Part shown: one piece after another, positions 41,403-49,661 of the stretch
Position numbering within the stretch: the first letter of the stretch is position 1
Layout of the letters: the number at the start of each line of letters is the position of its first letter
DNA from: Noviluteimonas caseinilytica
GTDB taxonomy: Bacteria > Pseudomonadota > Gammaproteobacteria > Xanthomonadales > Xanthomonadaceae
Length of the DNA: 64,000 nt
Reading direction: 5' to 3'
NCBI RefSeq assembly: GCF_018406605.1
Contig: NZ_AP024545.1
Span: forward strand, 1,798,001-1,862,000
Notes under the pieces: generated by a model
Databases searched by the model: none
What the model was told of the DNA's origin: nothing
Seen by the model: the letters and a program-made list of their open reading frames with translations, nothing else
Program-made: the position numbers and the translations under genes

Positions 41403-43238
41403 ATGAAGTCCAACCACCGGGCCATGCGGCCCGTCCGCAGCCTGCTTGCCGCCGCCCTCGCGATCGCAGCGCTGCCGGCCGCCGCGCAGACCTATACGCA
41501 GACCGTGAACTTCGGCGACAGCCTCAGCGACTCGGGCTGGTTCCGCCCCGCGCTGATCCAGGCGGCGGGCCCGAACGGCGCCATCCTCGGTCGCTTCAGC
41601 ACCAACCCCACGCAGGTGTGGACCGAATACCTCGCCGACTACTACGGCGGCAACGCCGGCGCCGCCAACCAGGGCGGCCTCAACTTCTCCGTCGGCGGCG
41701 CGCGCACCGGCACCAATTCCGCCGGCGCGCTCGGCCCGATCCCGGGCATCAACACGCAGATCGCCACGTACCTGCAGCGCACCGGCGGCGTCGCCGATCC
41801 GCATGCGCTGTACACGGTGTGGGGCGGCGCGAACGATCTGTTCGCCATCGCCGGCGGCGCACCCGCCAATACCGTGCTGCCTGCGGCGGTCGCCTCGCAG
41901 ATCGGCAACGTCGCCACGCTGCAGGGCGCCGGCGCGCGCTACATCATGGTGCCCACCGTGCCGGACCTCGGCCTCACGCCGTCGTTCCGCGCGCAGGGTC
42001 CGGTGGCGCAGGCCACCGCGACGGGCCTGACCACCACGTACAACAACGCGCTGTTCTCGGGCCTCGCCGCGCAGGGCCTGCGCGTGATCCCGCTCGACAC
42101 GTTCCACCTGTTGCAGGAAATCGTCGGCAACCCGGGCGCGTACGGCATCTCGAACGTCACCGGCACCGCGTGCCAGCCGCAGATCACCGCCAACTCGCTC
42201 ACCTGCAACCCGGGCACGTACGTCACGCCGGATGCGCCCAACAGCTACGCGTTCGCCGATGGCGTGCATCCCTCGGGCGCCGCGCATCGCATCCTCGGCG
42301 AGTACGCGATCTCGGTGCTCGAAGCGCCGCGCGACATCGCGATCCTCCCGTACTCCGAATCGGTGGTCGGCAAGGCGCGCGCCAACATCGTGGCGTCGCA
42401 TCTCCCGGCCAAGCCGAGCGAAGACGGCATGCGCTGGTGGGGCAACCTGCGCGGCGACAGCCAGCGCTTCAACGGCGACGTCAACTACACCGGCGGCGGC
42501 CCGACGGGCACGTTCGGCGTCGACTGGACCAGCGGCACGCTCGTGTACGGCGCGTTCGCCGGCTGGGGCAAGCAGGACTTCGACTTCGGCGGCAACCGCG
42601 GCGACTTCAAGCAGGAAGACGCCACGCTCGGCGGGTTCCTCGCGTGGTACAGCGGCGACGTGTGGGTCAACGCGCAGGGCAGCTGGACCAATTTGAATTA
42701 CGACGTGCAGCGCGACGTGCACCTCGGCCCGGCGGTGCGCAGCTATTCCGGTTCGCCGGCCGGCGACAACTGGGCCTTCGGCGCCAACGCCGGCTGGGAT
42801 TTCCACGCAGGCAAGCTCACGCACGGCCCGGTCATCGGCGTGCTGTGGCAGAAGATCAGCGTCGATGGCTATTCGGAGAACGGCACCGATTCCACCGCGC
42901 TGTCGTTCGCCGACCAGGACTTCGATTCCACGATCGCCACCGCGGGCTGGCAGGCGAGCTACGCGATCAAGGACACCGTGGTGCCCTACGGTCGACTGTC
43001 GTGGGAACACGAGTTCGAAGACGCGCCGGAACAGGCGTTCGCACGCCTCAACTCCATGCCGGGCCTGCCGGACTACGGCGTGCCGGGCCTGAACCTCGAC
43101 GACGACTACGGCACCGTGGCCGTCGGCGTGCGCACGCAGTTCTACGGCCTGGACGCCGACATCGGCGCCACCGCCAACGTGGCGCAGGAAGGCGGCAACC
43201 TCGCGACGGTGTTCGTCACGGTGGGCGCGAAGTTCTGA
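41403..43238 (+). CDS. GDSL-type autotransporter esterase/lipase (EstA-like)
   Basis: Type V secreted esterase of 611 aa displayed on the outer membrane. A signal peptide (to about residue 30, ending AAAQ) precedes a GDSL hydrolase domain with the nucleophile in VNFGDSLSDSG (about residue 36), the block GGANDLF, and the catalytic DGVHPSGAAH (about 285). From about residue 340 an autotransporter beta-barrel follows, ending in VFVTVGAKF with the terminal phenylalanine needed for barrel insertion. AAGGGAGC lies upstream of ATG 41403. Family members act in lipid hydrolysis, rhamnolipid production and motility in other species. A terminator follows. Confidence 0.93.
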   Translation: MKSNHRAMRPVRSLLAAALAIAALPAAAQTYTQTVNFGDSLSDSGWFRPALIQAAGPNGAILGRFSTNPTQVWTEYLADYYGGNAGAANQGGLNFSVGGARTGTNSAGALGPIPGINTQIATYLQRTGGVADPHALYTVWGGANDLFAIAGGAPANTVLPAAVASQIGNVATLQGAGARYIMVPTVPDLGLTPSFRAQGPVAQATATGLTTTYNNALFSGLAAQGLRVIPLDTFHLLQEIVGNPGAYGISNVTGTACQPQITANSLTCNPGTYVTPDAPNSYAFADGVHPSGAAHRILGEYAISVLEAPRDIAILPYSESVVGKARANIVASHLPAKPSEDGMRWWGNLRGDSQRFNGDVNYTGGGPTGTFGVDWTSGTLVYGAFAGWGKQDFDFGGNRGDFKQEDATLGGFLAWYSGDVWVNAQGSWTNLNYDVQRDVHLGPAVRSYSGSPAGDNWAFGANAGWDFHAGKLTHGPVIGVLWQKISVDGYSENGTDSTALSFADQDFDSTIATAGWQASYAIKDTVVPYGRLSWEHEFEDAPEQAFARLNSMPGLPDYGVPGLNLDDDYGTVAVGVRTQFYGLDADIGATANVAQEGGNLATVFVTVGAKF

Positions 43239-43262
43239 TCCTCGCCCTGACCTGCTGAAATG

Positions 43263-43300
43263 CAGAACGCCGGTGCTGCAAGGCACCGGCGTTCTGTTTT
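43263..43300 (+). terminator. Intrinsic terminator after the esterase gene
   Basis: Perfect 14-bp stem CAGAACGCCGGTGC (43263-43276) / GCACCGGCGTTCTG (43283-43296), loop TGCAAG, then TTTT. It lies 24 bp after the stop codon. Confidence 0.92.
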
Positions 43301-43310
43301 CCGGATGAGG

Positions 43311-43384
43311 TGGAGCGGGTGATGGGAATCGAACCCACGCTAGCAGCTTGGGAAGCTGCAGTTCTACCATTGAACTACACCCGC
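43311..43384 (-). tRNA. tRNA-Gly (anticodon CCC)
   Basis: Full cloverleaf on the minus strand: acceptor GCGGGTG with CACCCGC, D stem GTTC/GAAC, anticodon stem GCAGC/GCTGC around the loop TTCCCAA (anticodon CCC), T arm with GGTTCGATTCC, discriminator T and an encoded CCA at 43311-43313. It reads GGG glycine codons. Confidence 0.96.
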
Positions 43385-43521
43385 GCGGCCCGGAGTCTAT
43401 GCTGCGGGCCCGCCACTGGCAACGCGGCCCGCGGCCGATTCCAGCGCCTTCATTCCGGCAACACGCGCTCGCGTATCCTGCGCGCGTTTTCCCCCGGCAC
43501 CCCGTGCACCCAGGAGATGCG

Positions 43522-44001
43522 ATGGCCGCCGCGCGAGTCGTCCTCGGTTGGCGCGAATGGCTGGCGCTGCCCGCGCTGGGCATCAGCGCGATCCGCGCCA
43601 AGCTCGACACCGGTGCGCGCAGCAGTTGCCTGCACGTCGACGCGCAGTGGCGCTTCGTCGAAGGCGGCGCGCCGTGGACCGGATTCCGCATCAGCACCGG
43701 GGTGCACGGCGACCAGGTGATCGAATCGGCCGCGCCCGTGCACGACGAGCGCGACGTGGTCGATTCCAGCGGCAACCGCAGCCGGCGCGTGTTCCTGCGC
43801 ACGCCGATGCGGCTGGCCGGCGTGGAACGCATCGTGGAGATCAACCTCGCCGACCGGCGGGGCATGCTGTTCCCGATGCTGGTTGGCCGTACTTCGCTGG
43901 CGCGCGCGTTCGTCATCGATCCGGCACGTTCTTTCCTGCACGGTCGCGCTTTCCCCGGAACCGCGCACCCTTCCACGATGTCGGACCGCCCATTCCCATG
44001 A
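43522..44001 (+). CDS. rimB: RimB-like retropepsin-fold protease
   Basis: Cytoplasmic protein of 159 aa of the PF05618 family, often annotated as ATP-dependent zinc protease but with a retropepsin-like fold. It begins LGWREWLALPALGISAIRAK, then the aspartate motif LDTGARSSCLHVD (about residue 33), RRVFLRTPM and the closing GRTSLARAFVIDPARSFL. In Pseudomonas the homologous rimB sits beside rimK and influences S6 modification; the same adjacency is seen here, 10 bp apart. CAGGAG precedes ATG 43522. Confidence 0.9.
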   Translation: MAAARVVLGWREWLALPALGISAIRAKLDTGARSSCLHVDAQWRFVEGGAPWTGFRISTGVHGDQVIESAAPVHDERDVVDSSGNRSRRVFLRTPMRLAGVERIVEINLADRRGMLFPMLVGRTSLARAFVIDPARSFLHGRAFPGTAHPSTMSDRPFP

Positions 44002-44011
44002 AGTCCCCCGC

Positions 44012-44929
44012 ATGAAGCTCGCGATCCTCTCGCGCAACGGCAAGCTCTACTCGACGCGCCGCCTCGTCGAGGCCGCGCGCGAGCGTGGCCACAGCGTGCG
44101 CGTCCTCGATCCCCTGCGCTGCTACATGCGCATCGCCTCCGACGGCTTCGCGATGCACCACCAGGGGCGGCCGCTCACCGGCTACCACGCGGTGATCCCG
44201 CGCATCGGCGCCTCGGTCACGCGCTACGGCACGGCGGTGCTGCGGCAGTTCGAACTGATGGGTACGTTCACGCCCAATCCGTCCGATTCGATCCTCAAGG
44301 CGCGCGACAAGCTGCGCTGCCACCAGCTGCTCGCCGCGCAGGGCCTGGGCCTGCCGGCCACGGTGTTCGGCGACAACCCCGACGACACCAGCGACCTGCT
44401 CGCGATGCTCGGCCCCACGCCGCACGTCATCAAGCTCAACGAAGGCACGCAGGGCGCGGGCGTGATGCTCACGGAAAAACTGTCGGCGTCGCGCAGCGTG
44501 ATCGAAGCGTTGCGCGGCCTGTACGCCAACTTCCTGGTGCAGGAGTTCGTCGCCGAAGCGAAGGGCGCGGACCTGCGGTGCTTCGTCGTCGGCGGCAAGG
44601 TCGTCGCCACGATGAAACGCCAGGCACCGAAGGGCGATTTCCGTTCCAACCTGCATCGCGGCGGCACCGCGAAGGCGGTGACTGCAACCGCGGCCGAGGA
44701 AGACACCGCCATCCGGGCGGCGAAGCTCCTCGGGCTGGGGGTGGCGGGCGTGGACCTGATCCGGTCCCAGCGCGGGCCGCTGATCCTGGAGGTCAACGCG
44801 TCCCCGGGCCTGGAAGGCATCGAGGCCGCCAGCGGCGTCGATATTGCAGGGAGCATCATCGAATGCGTGGCGATCGGCGGCAAAAAGCCGACAACGCACG
44901 CGGGCCGGGGTCTCCTGCGCCAAGCGTGA
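44012..44929 (+). CDS. rimK: Ribosomal protein S6 glutamate ligase RimK
   Basis: ATP-grasp ligase of 305 aa that adds glutamates to the C-terminus of ribosomal protein S6. It starts MKLAILSRNGKLYSTRRLVE and contains PNPSDSILKARDKLRCHQLL, the nucleotide-binding VIKLNEGTQGAGVMLTE (glycine-rich loop), RCFVVGGKVVATMKR with APKGDFRSNLHRGG, and the Mg-binding LILEVNASPGLEGIE. In Pseudomonas fluorescens RimK responds to c-di-GMP; two cyclases lie in this window. Paired with the upstream RimB-like gene. Confidence 0.95.
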   Translation: MKLAILSRNGKLYSTRRLVEAARERGHSVRVLDPLRCYMRIASDGFAMHHQGRPLTGYHAVIPRIGASVTRYGTAVLRQFELMGTFTPNPSDSILKARDKLRCHQLLAAQGLGLPATVFGDNPDDTSDLLAMLGPTPHVIKLNEGTQGAGVMLTEKLSASRSVIEALRGLYANFLVQEFVAEAKGADLRCFVVGGKVVATMKRQAPKGDFRSNLHRGGTAKAVTATAAEEDTAIRAAKLLGLGVAGVDLIRSQRGPLILEVNASPGLEGIEAASGVDIAGSIIECVAIGGKKPTTHAGRGLLRQA

Positions 44930-44997
44930 GGCCGGCCGGAAAACGAATCTTTAACGGCAATTCGCGGCCGGTTTTAACGAGGGTTTAATCGCCCGGC

Positions 44998-45129
44998 CCG
45001 TAGCCTGTCGCCTACCGCAGATCTGTCTGTAGGCCGCTTGGCAAACCGCAACGGACGAAGCCAGATTACGGTCATCGGGGCTTGATTTGGCCCAGGCACG
45101 GGCAACGTGCCTGGGCCTTTGTTCTTTTT
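44998..45129 (+). ncRNA. Candidate small RNA or structured 3' UTR ending in a terminator
   Basis: The 325-bp gap between rimK and the response regulator has no gene, but its middle looks like folded RNA: CCTAC (45012-45016) pairs with GTAGG about 13 bases later, a TGGC/GCCA stem follows, and a strong terminator closes it. The terminator lies about 160 bp beyond the rimK stop, too far to be a simple end signal. It could be an independent sRNA or a processed rimK 3' UTR. No family match is recalled. Confidence 0.4.
45089..45129 (+). terminator. Intrinsic terminator upstream of the ColRS-like genes
   Basis: Twelve-base-pair stem GGCCCAGGCACG (45089-45100) / CGTGCCTGGGCC (45106-45117), loop GGCAA, then TTTGTTCTTTTT. 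This is one of the strongest terminators in the window. Confidence 0.9.
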
Positions 45130-45254
45130 GGGCCACCACGCCGCCGTCGCTTCCCGCTCTGGCAGAATCGCAGCGGCCGCTTCCGCGTTCAGTGCGTTGA
45201 ACCCCGGCGCGAGCCCCGGGTCGAACCCACCCCTCTCCTGCAGGACACCCACGG

Positions 45255-45938
45255 ATGCGCATCCTCGTCATCGAAGACAACCAGGACATCGCCGCCAACC
45301 TCGGCGACTACCTCGAGGATCGCGGCCACACCGTCGACTTCGCCGCCGACGGGGTCACGGGCCTGCACCTGGCGGTGGTGCACGACTTCGACGCCATCGT
45401 GCTCGACCTCAGCCTGCCGGGCCTCGATGGCCTGGAGGTCTGCCGCAAGTTGCGCAACGAAGCGCGCAAGCAGACGCCGGTGCTGATGCTCACCGCGCGC
45501 GATTCGCTGGACAACAAGCTCGCCGGCTTCGATTCGGGCGCCGACGACTACCTCATCAAGCCCTTCGCGCTGCAGGAAGTGGAAGTGCGCCTCAACGCGC
45601 TGGCCCGTCGCGGCCGCGGCGTGCAGACGCGCGTGCTCAATGTCGGGGACCTCGAATACAACCTCGACACGCTCGAAGTGCGCCGCGAAGGCAAGCTGCT
45701 GCAACTCAATCCCACGGCGCTGAAGATCCTGCAGTCGCTGATGGAAGCCTCCCCGGCGGTGGTGACGCGCCAGGAACTCGAGACCCGCGTGTGGGGCGAG
45801 GAGCTGCCCGATTCGGATTCGCTGCGCGTGCACATCCACGGCCTGCGTTCGGTCGTCGACAAGCCGTTCGAAACGCCGCTGATCCAGACGCGCCACGGCA
45901 TCGGCTACCGGATCGCCGCACCCGATGCCACCAGCTGA
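45255..45938 (+). CDS. colR: OmpR/PhoP-family response regulator, ColR/VgrR-like
   Basis: Two-component regulator of 227 aa with a receiver domain (IEDNQDIAANLGDYLEDRG at the N-terminus, phosphoacceptor Asp in IVLDLSLPGLDG about residue 51, conserved Lys in DYLIKPFALQEVEVRL) and a C-terminal winged-helix DNA-binding domain (LNPTALKILQSLMEASP, ETRVWGEELPDSDSLRVHI, TRHGIGYRI). It resembles the ColR/VgrR regulator of Xanthomonas by memory; the gene name rests on that resemblance. The stop overlaps the kinase gene by 14 bp. Confidence 0.9.
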   Translation: MRILVIEDNQDIAANLGDYLEDRGHTVDFAADGVTGLHLAVVHDFDAIVLDLSLPGLDGLEVCRKLRNEARKQTPVLMLTARDSLDNKLAGFDSGADDYLIKPFALQEVEVRLNALARRGRGVQTRVLNVGDLEYNLDTLEVRREGKLLQLNPTALKILQSLMEASPAVVTRQELETRVWGEELPDSDSLRVHIHGLRSVVDKPFETPLIQTRHGIGYRIAAPDATS

Positions 45939-47247
45939 ACCTGTCCGGCGGCCTGCACGCCGCTACCGGCGGCAACTCCGCAGCCGCATCATCTTGTCGT
46001 TCGTCCTGCTCGGGTTCGGGCTGACGGCGCTGTTCGCCTATTCGGTGGACAAGGTGCGCAACCAGGTCGAAGACAAGCTCGTCGTCGACCTGATGAACCG
46101 CAACATCGATCTCTACGCGCAGCAGTACGCGCGCGATCCGCAGAACCCGAGCCTGCCCGTCGACCAGATCCGCGCGTTCGCGTTCACGCCCGACAAGTTC
46201 GAGAGCGTGCGCGAGCAGCAACCGCAGTGGTACGAACTGCCCGACGGCATCCACGGCCTGAGCGGCACCGACGACACCGGCCAGCCGTTCTCCTACAAGC
46301 TCGCGGTGCGCAAGACGCCGCAGGTGTGGTTCTTCCTCGCCTACGACATGACGCAGACGATGCGCGGGCAGGAACAGTTCAACCGCGCGATCTACGGCGC
46401 GGTGATCGTGTTCACCCTGTTGTCGTTGCTGGTCGGCTGGTGGGCGGCGTCGCGCGTCATGAGCCCGGTGTCGGAGCTCGCCAATCGCCTGAAGGATTCG
46501 GGCCGCAGCGCGGAACCCGTGTCGCTGGCCGCGCATTTCCCGAACGACGAAGTGGGCCAGCTCGCCGCCGCGCTCGACGACTACGCCGCGCGCCTGACCG
46601 AAGTCGTGCAGCGCGACCGCGAGTTCAACGCCGACGTCAGCCACGAACTGCGCACGCCGCTGGCCGTGATCCGCGGCGCGACGGAGCTGCTGCTGTCGCG
46701 GCCCGAACTCGACGAACGCATGCAGGCGCGCCTGCGCCGCATCCAGCGCGCCGAACAGCAATGCACCGACCTGATCAGCGCGCTGCTGCTGCTCTCGCGC
46801 AACGAGCGCGGGCACGGCATCTGCGACGTGGGCAAGGTCGCCGAACAACTGCTCGACATGCATCGCGCGCAGCTGGGCGGCAAGCCGCTGGTGCTGCGCA
46901 TGGAAGGCGAGGGCGGATTGATCGTGGATGCGCCCGACGCCGCCGTCGCGGTGGCGCTGGGCAATTTGATCGGCAACGCGGTGAAGTACACGCACGAAGG
47001 CGACGTGGTGGTGCGCATGGCGCCCGATTCGGTCGACGTCATCGACTCCGGCCCGGGCCTGACGGCCGAAGAAGCCGCACGCCTGTTCGAACGCGGCTAT
47101 CGCGGCACGCACGCCGAGCATTCGCAGGGCGCGGGCATCGGCCTGTCGATCGTGCGCCGCCTGTGCGCGCTCTACGGTTGGGACGTGCGCGTGGTGCCGG
47201 GCGCGGAGCGCGGCGTGATCGCCACGCTCCGGTTCAAACCCGCGTGA
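45925..47247 (+). CDS. colS: Membrane sensor histidine kinase, ColS/VgrS-like
   Basis: Sensor kinase of 440 aa, cognate to the regulator just upstream. Two membrane helices (about residues 20-40 and 150-172) bracket a periplasmic sensor of about 110 residues, followed by HAMP, the H-box DVSHELRTPLAVIRG (phosphorylated His about 238), N-box LGNLIGNAVKYTHEG, and ATP-lid motifs DSGPGL and GAGIGLSIV. The ExxE metal motif reported for VgrS is not obvious in the sensor loop, so its signal may differ. The catalytic domain is compact but complete. Confidence 0.9.
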   Translation: MPPAEPVRRPARRYRRQLRSRIILSFVLLGFGLTALFAYSVDKVRNQVEDKLVVDLMNRNIDLYAQQYARDPQNPSLPVDQIRAFAFTPDKFESVREQQPQWYELPDGIHGLSGTDDTGQPFSYKLAVRKTPQVWFFLAYDMTQTMRGQEQFNRAIYGAVIVFTLLSLLVGWWAASRVMSPVSELANRLKDSGRSAEPVSLAAHFPNDEVGQLAAALDDYAARLTEVVQRDREFNADVSHELRTPLAVIRGATELLLSRPELDERMQARLRRIQRAEQQCTDLISALLLLSRNERGHGICDVGKVAEQLLDMHRAQLGGKPLVLRMEGEGGLIVDAPDAAVAVALGNLIGNAVKYTHEGDVVVRMAPDSVDVIDSGPGLTAEEAARLFERGYRGTHAEHSQGAGIGLSIVRRLCALYGWDVRVVPGAERGVIATLRFKPA

Positions 47248-47264
47248 TCAAGCCTGCGGTCTGA

Positions 47265-48185
47265 TCAGCCGACGAGTTCGAGCCAGCCGTACTTGTCTGG
47301 CGTGCGGCCATCGAACAGGCCGAAGAACAATTCCTGCATGCGACGCGTCACCGGGCCCGCGCGGCCTGCGCCGACCTGGCGCCCGTCGACCGAACGGATC
47401 GGCGTGATTTCCGCCGCCGTGCCGCACATGAAGAGCTCGTCGCACAGGTAGAGGTATTCGCGCGGGATGTCGCGCTCGACGACTTCGATGCCGTTGTCCT
47501 TCGCCAGGCGGATCAGCGTGTTGCGCGTGATGCCGTTGAGCAGCGCGGCGCTGACCGGCGTGGTGTGCAGCTGGCCTTCGAAGACGAGGAACAGGTTTTC
47601 GCCGGCGCCTTCGCTCAACAGGCCCGTGGAGGCCAGCGCGATGCCTTCGCCGAAGCCCAGGCGACGCGCTTCGCGCGCGACCAGTTGGCCCGACAGATAG
47701 TTGCCGCCGGCCTTCGCGCCCGCGGGGATGGTGTTCGGCGCGAAACGCTGCCAGCTCGACACGCATGCATCGATGCCTTCTTCGAGCACGCCTTCACCGA
47801 GGTACGCCCCCATCTGCCACGCCGCGACCGCGACGTCGGTGGGCGTATCCGCCGACAAGCCGAAACCGCCGAGGCCACGGAACGCGACCGGGCGCAGGTA
47901 GGCCTTGCCGAGGTCGTTCTTCTTCAGCACCGCGCGGCACGCGGCGTTGATGTCGTCGACCATGTACGGGATGCCCATCTCGTAGATGCGCGCCGACGCG
48001 AACAGGCGGCGCGTGTGGTCGGTGAGGCGGAAGATCGCCGGACCGTTGGGCGTGTCGTAGCTGCGCACGCCTTCGAACACCGACGACCCGTAGTGGATCG
48101 CGTGCGACATGACGTGCGTGGTGGCGTCGGCCCACGGCTTGATCGATCCGTTGTGCCAGATCCATTCGGGGTAGCGCATCGTCAT
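47265..48185 (-). CDS. ilvE: Branched-chain amino acid aminotransferase
   Basis: Class IV PLP aminotransferase of 306 aa for the last step of Leu, Ile and Val synthesis. It begins PEWIWHNGSIKPWADATTHV, then HYGSSVFEGVRSYDTPNGPA, the PLP lysine in PAGAKAGGNYLSGQL (about residue 160), and the substrate/PLP region STGLLSEGAGENLFLV and FMCGTAAEITPI. ATG 48185 and 48179 are both possible starts. Convergent with the kinase gene, 17 bp apart. Confidence 0.95.
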   Translation of the reverse strand: MTMRYPEWIWHNGSIKPWADATTHVMSHAIHYGSSVFEGVRSYDTPNGPAIFRLTDHTRRLFASARIYEMGIPYMVDDINAACRAVLKKNDLGKAYLRPVAFRGLGGFGLSADTPTDVAVAAWQMGAYLGEGVLEEGIDACVSSWQRFAPNTIPAGAKAGGNYLSGQLVAREARRLGFGEGIALASTGLLSEGAGENLFLVFEGQLHTTPVSAALLNGITRNTLIRLAKDNGIEVVERDIPREYLYLCDELFMCGTAAEITPIRSVDGRQVGAGRAGPVTRRMQELFFGLFDGRTPDKYGWLELVG

Positions 48186-48215
48186 GCGGGCGGCTCGCGT
48201 GCAGGGGAGTCGCGC

Positions 48216-48221
48216 ATTGTA
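48216..48221 (-). promoter_or_regulatory. Candidate -10 box for ilvE
   Basis: Minus-strand TACAAT within TTACAATGCG, 30 bp before the ilvE start. The same TACAATGC pattern appears before metK (53386-53391) and before the manganese riboswitch (60125-60130). Confidence 0.45.
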
Positions 48222-48261
48222 AGGGGCCCGCCTGCCGCGCCGCCCCTGCCGGAGAGGAGGG

Positions 48262-48840
48262 CTACAGCGAGATCCACCAGCAGCCGAGGTACCGGCGCAG
48301 CCCGAACACCGTGGACGCGGGCGTGGCGCTGTCGCCGAGCGTCTGTTCCAGCCGGACCCCGACCGGGGCGTGCCGGACGACCGGCGGCGCGGGCTGGTCC
48401 GTGGCCGCGGGCAGCGCGCCATCGTCGGGTGGGGCGCCGGACACTGGCACGATGTCGACCAGCGGCCGGCGCACGATCGCATCGAGCCGGTCCATCACGC
48501 CCACCGATGCGCCCTGCGACATGCCGACCCAGTGGTACACGCCGGCCAGGCGATTGACGTCGTTGGCATCCACGGCGCTCTGGATCTCGAACACCAGGTC
48601 CTGCAACGAATGCGAACACCCGCGATACACGCGCACGCCCGTCGCGCCGAGGGCCCGGGGTTGCTGCAGCGGGGGCGGTGCCTGTTCGGTCGCGCCGACG
48701 TCCACGCAGCGCCGGTCGGTGTAGATCTCCTGGCCTTCGCCGGTCACGCAGCGATGGATCTGCGCATGCGCGATGCGCGGCGCGAACGACGCCGCGACGA
48801 GCAGGAGCAAGCACAGCAGGGGACGAACGGCGGGCGCCAT
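48262..48840 (-). CDS. Secreted DUF4124-like protein, tandem copy 1
   Basis: Exported protein of 192 aa with a signal peptide (MAPAVRPLLCLLLLVAASFA, cut after AHA). The mature start IHRCVTGEGQEIYTDRRC resembles the DUF4124 N-terminal motif with two cysteines. The central stretch DVNRLAGVYHWVGMSQGASV is shared with the neighbouring gene at 48922-49563, as is the C-terminal pattern RRYLGCWWISL. The two are diverged tandem duplicates. Function unknown. Confidence 0.82.
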   Translation of the reverse strand: MAPAVRPLLCLLLLVAASFAPRIAHAQIHRCVTGEGQEIYTDRRCVDVGATEQAPPPLQQPRALGATGVRVYRGCSHSLQDLVFEIQSAVDANDVNRLAGVYHWVGMSQGASVGVMDRLDAIVRRPLVDIVPVSGAPPDDGALPAATDQPAPPVVRHAPVGVRLEQTLGDSATPASTVFGLRRYLGCWWISL

Positions 48841-48921
48841 GCCGGGAGCGTACACGCGTGCACGGCTTCGTCGATTGGTCGATGGTGCTTCGATGCCCGG
48901 GGAATGCCCCCGGGACCAGCG

Positions 48922-49563
48922 TCAGAACCGGACGAAGTAGCAGCCCTGGTAACGCTCGACGTCGAAGTCCTGGATCGTCGCGCCTTCGCCGTCGCCGAAA
49001 CGCACCTGCATCACGCCCGCGCCGCCGCCGATGCCGCCGCCCGCATCGGCGAAGCCGCCGATCTGCGCGTCGTAGTACTGCGTGTCGCGCACCTGGCGAT
49101 GCGCGAGGCGATCGAGTTGCAGCATCGTGGCGTTCGCCGCGCGCTGGCCCATGCCGACCCAGTGGTAGCTCTCGGCGACGCGGTTGACGTCACCGAGCGC
49201 GAACGCGCCGCGCAGGTCCATCGCCAGTTGCGTCGGCGTGCGCGCGCAACCGCCCGCGGCGGCGCGTCGGCCGATCGCTTCGCGCGCGGCGGCCATCGTC
49301 GTGCTGTCGGGTTGCAGCGTCGCGACTTCGACGCCGGAGATGCTGGCTTCGAGCGCTTCCTCGCGCATCAAGCGCGTCGCGAGATCGCCACGCATGGGCA
49401 CGGATTGCGCGCCCACCAGCTTGCAGGGTTTGTCGGTGAACAGGCTCGTGCCATCCGCGGTGCGGCATTGCTGCACGGTCGCACTGGCTTCGGCGATGTT
49501 GGGCGCGGGCAATGCGGCTGCGGCCAGGGCGACCGCGAATCCGGCGAGCAGGGACTTGTCCAT
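48922..49563 (-). CDS. Secreted DUF4124-like protein, tandem copy 2
   Basis: Exported protein of 213 aa, signal peptide MDKSLLAGFAVALAAAALPA. The mature N-terminus VQQCRTADGTSLFTDKPCKL has the same Cys-x14-Cys-type motif as the adjacent paralogue, and DVNRVAESYHWVGMGQRAAN and ERYQGCYFVRF repeat its middle and end. A Gly-rich insert (GGFADAGGGIGGGAG) is unique to this copy. The two genes lie 81 bp apart in the same direction. Function unknown; likely periplasmic with one or two disulfides. Confidence 0.83.
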   Translation of the reverse strand: MDKSLLAGFAVALAAAALPAPNIAEASATVQQCRTADGTSLFTDKPCKLVGAQSVPMRGDLATRLMREEALEASISGVEVATLQPDSTTMAAAREAIGRRAAAGGCARTPTQLAMDLRGAFALGDVNRVAESYHWVGMGQRAANATMLQLDRLAHRQVRDTQYYDAQIGGFADAGGGIGGGAGVMQVRFGDGEGATIQDFDVERYQGCYFVRF

Positions 49564-49661
49564 GGTGTTGCACGTGCCTTGGGGGAAGACACGTGCAGCA
49601 TCGGTGTCGATGCGTCAACGCAAGGTGCTGGATGCGCCGTTGCGCTGAACCGCAGTGCAAT

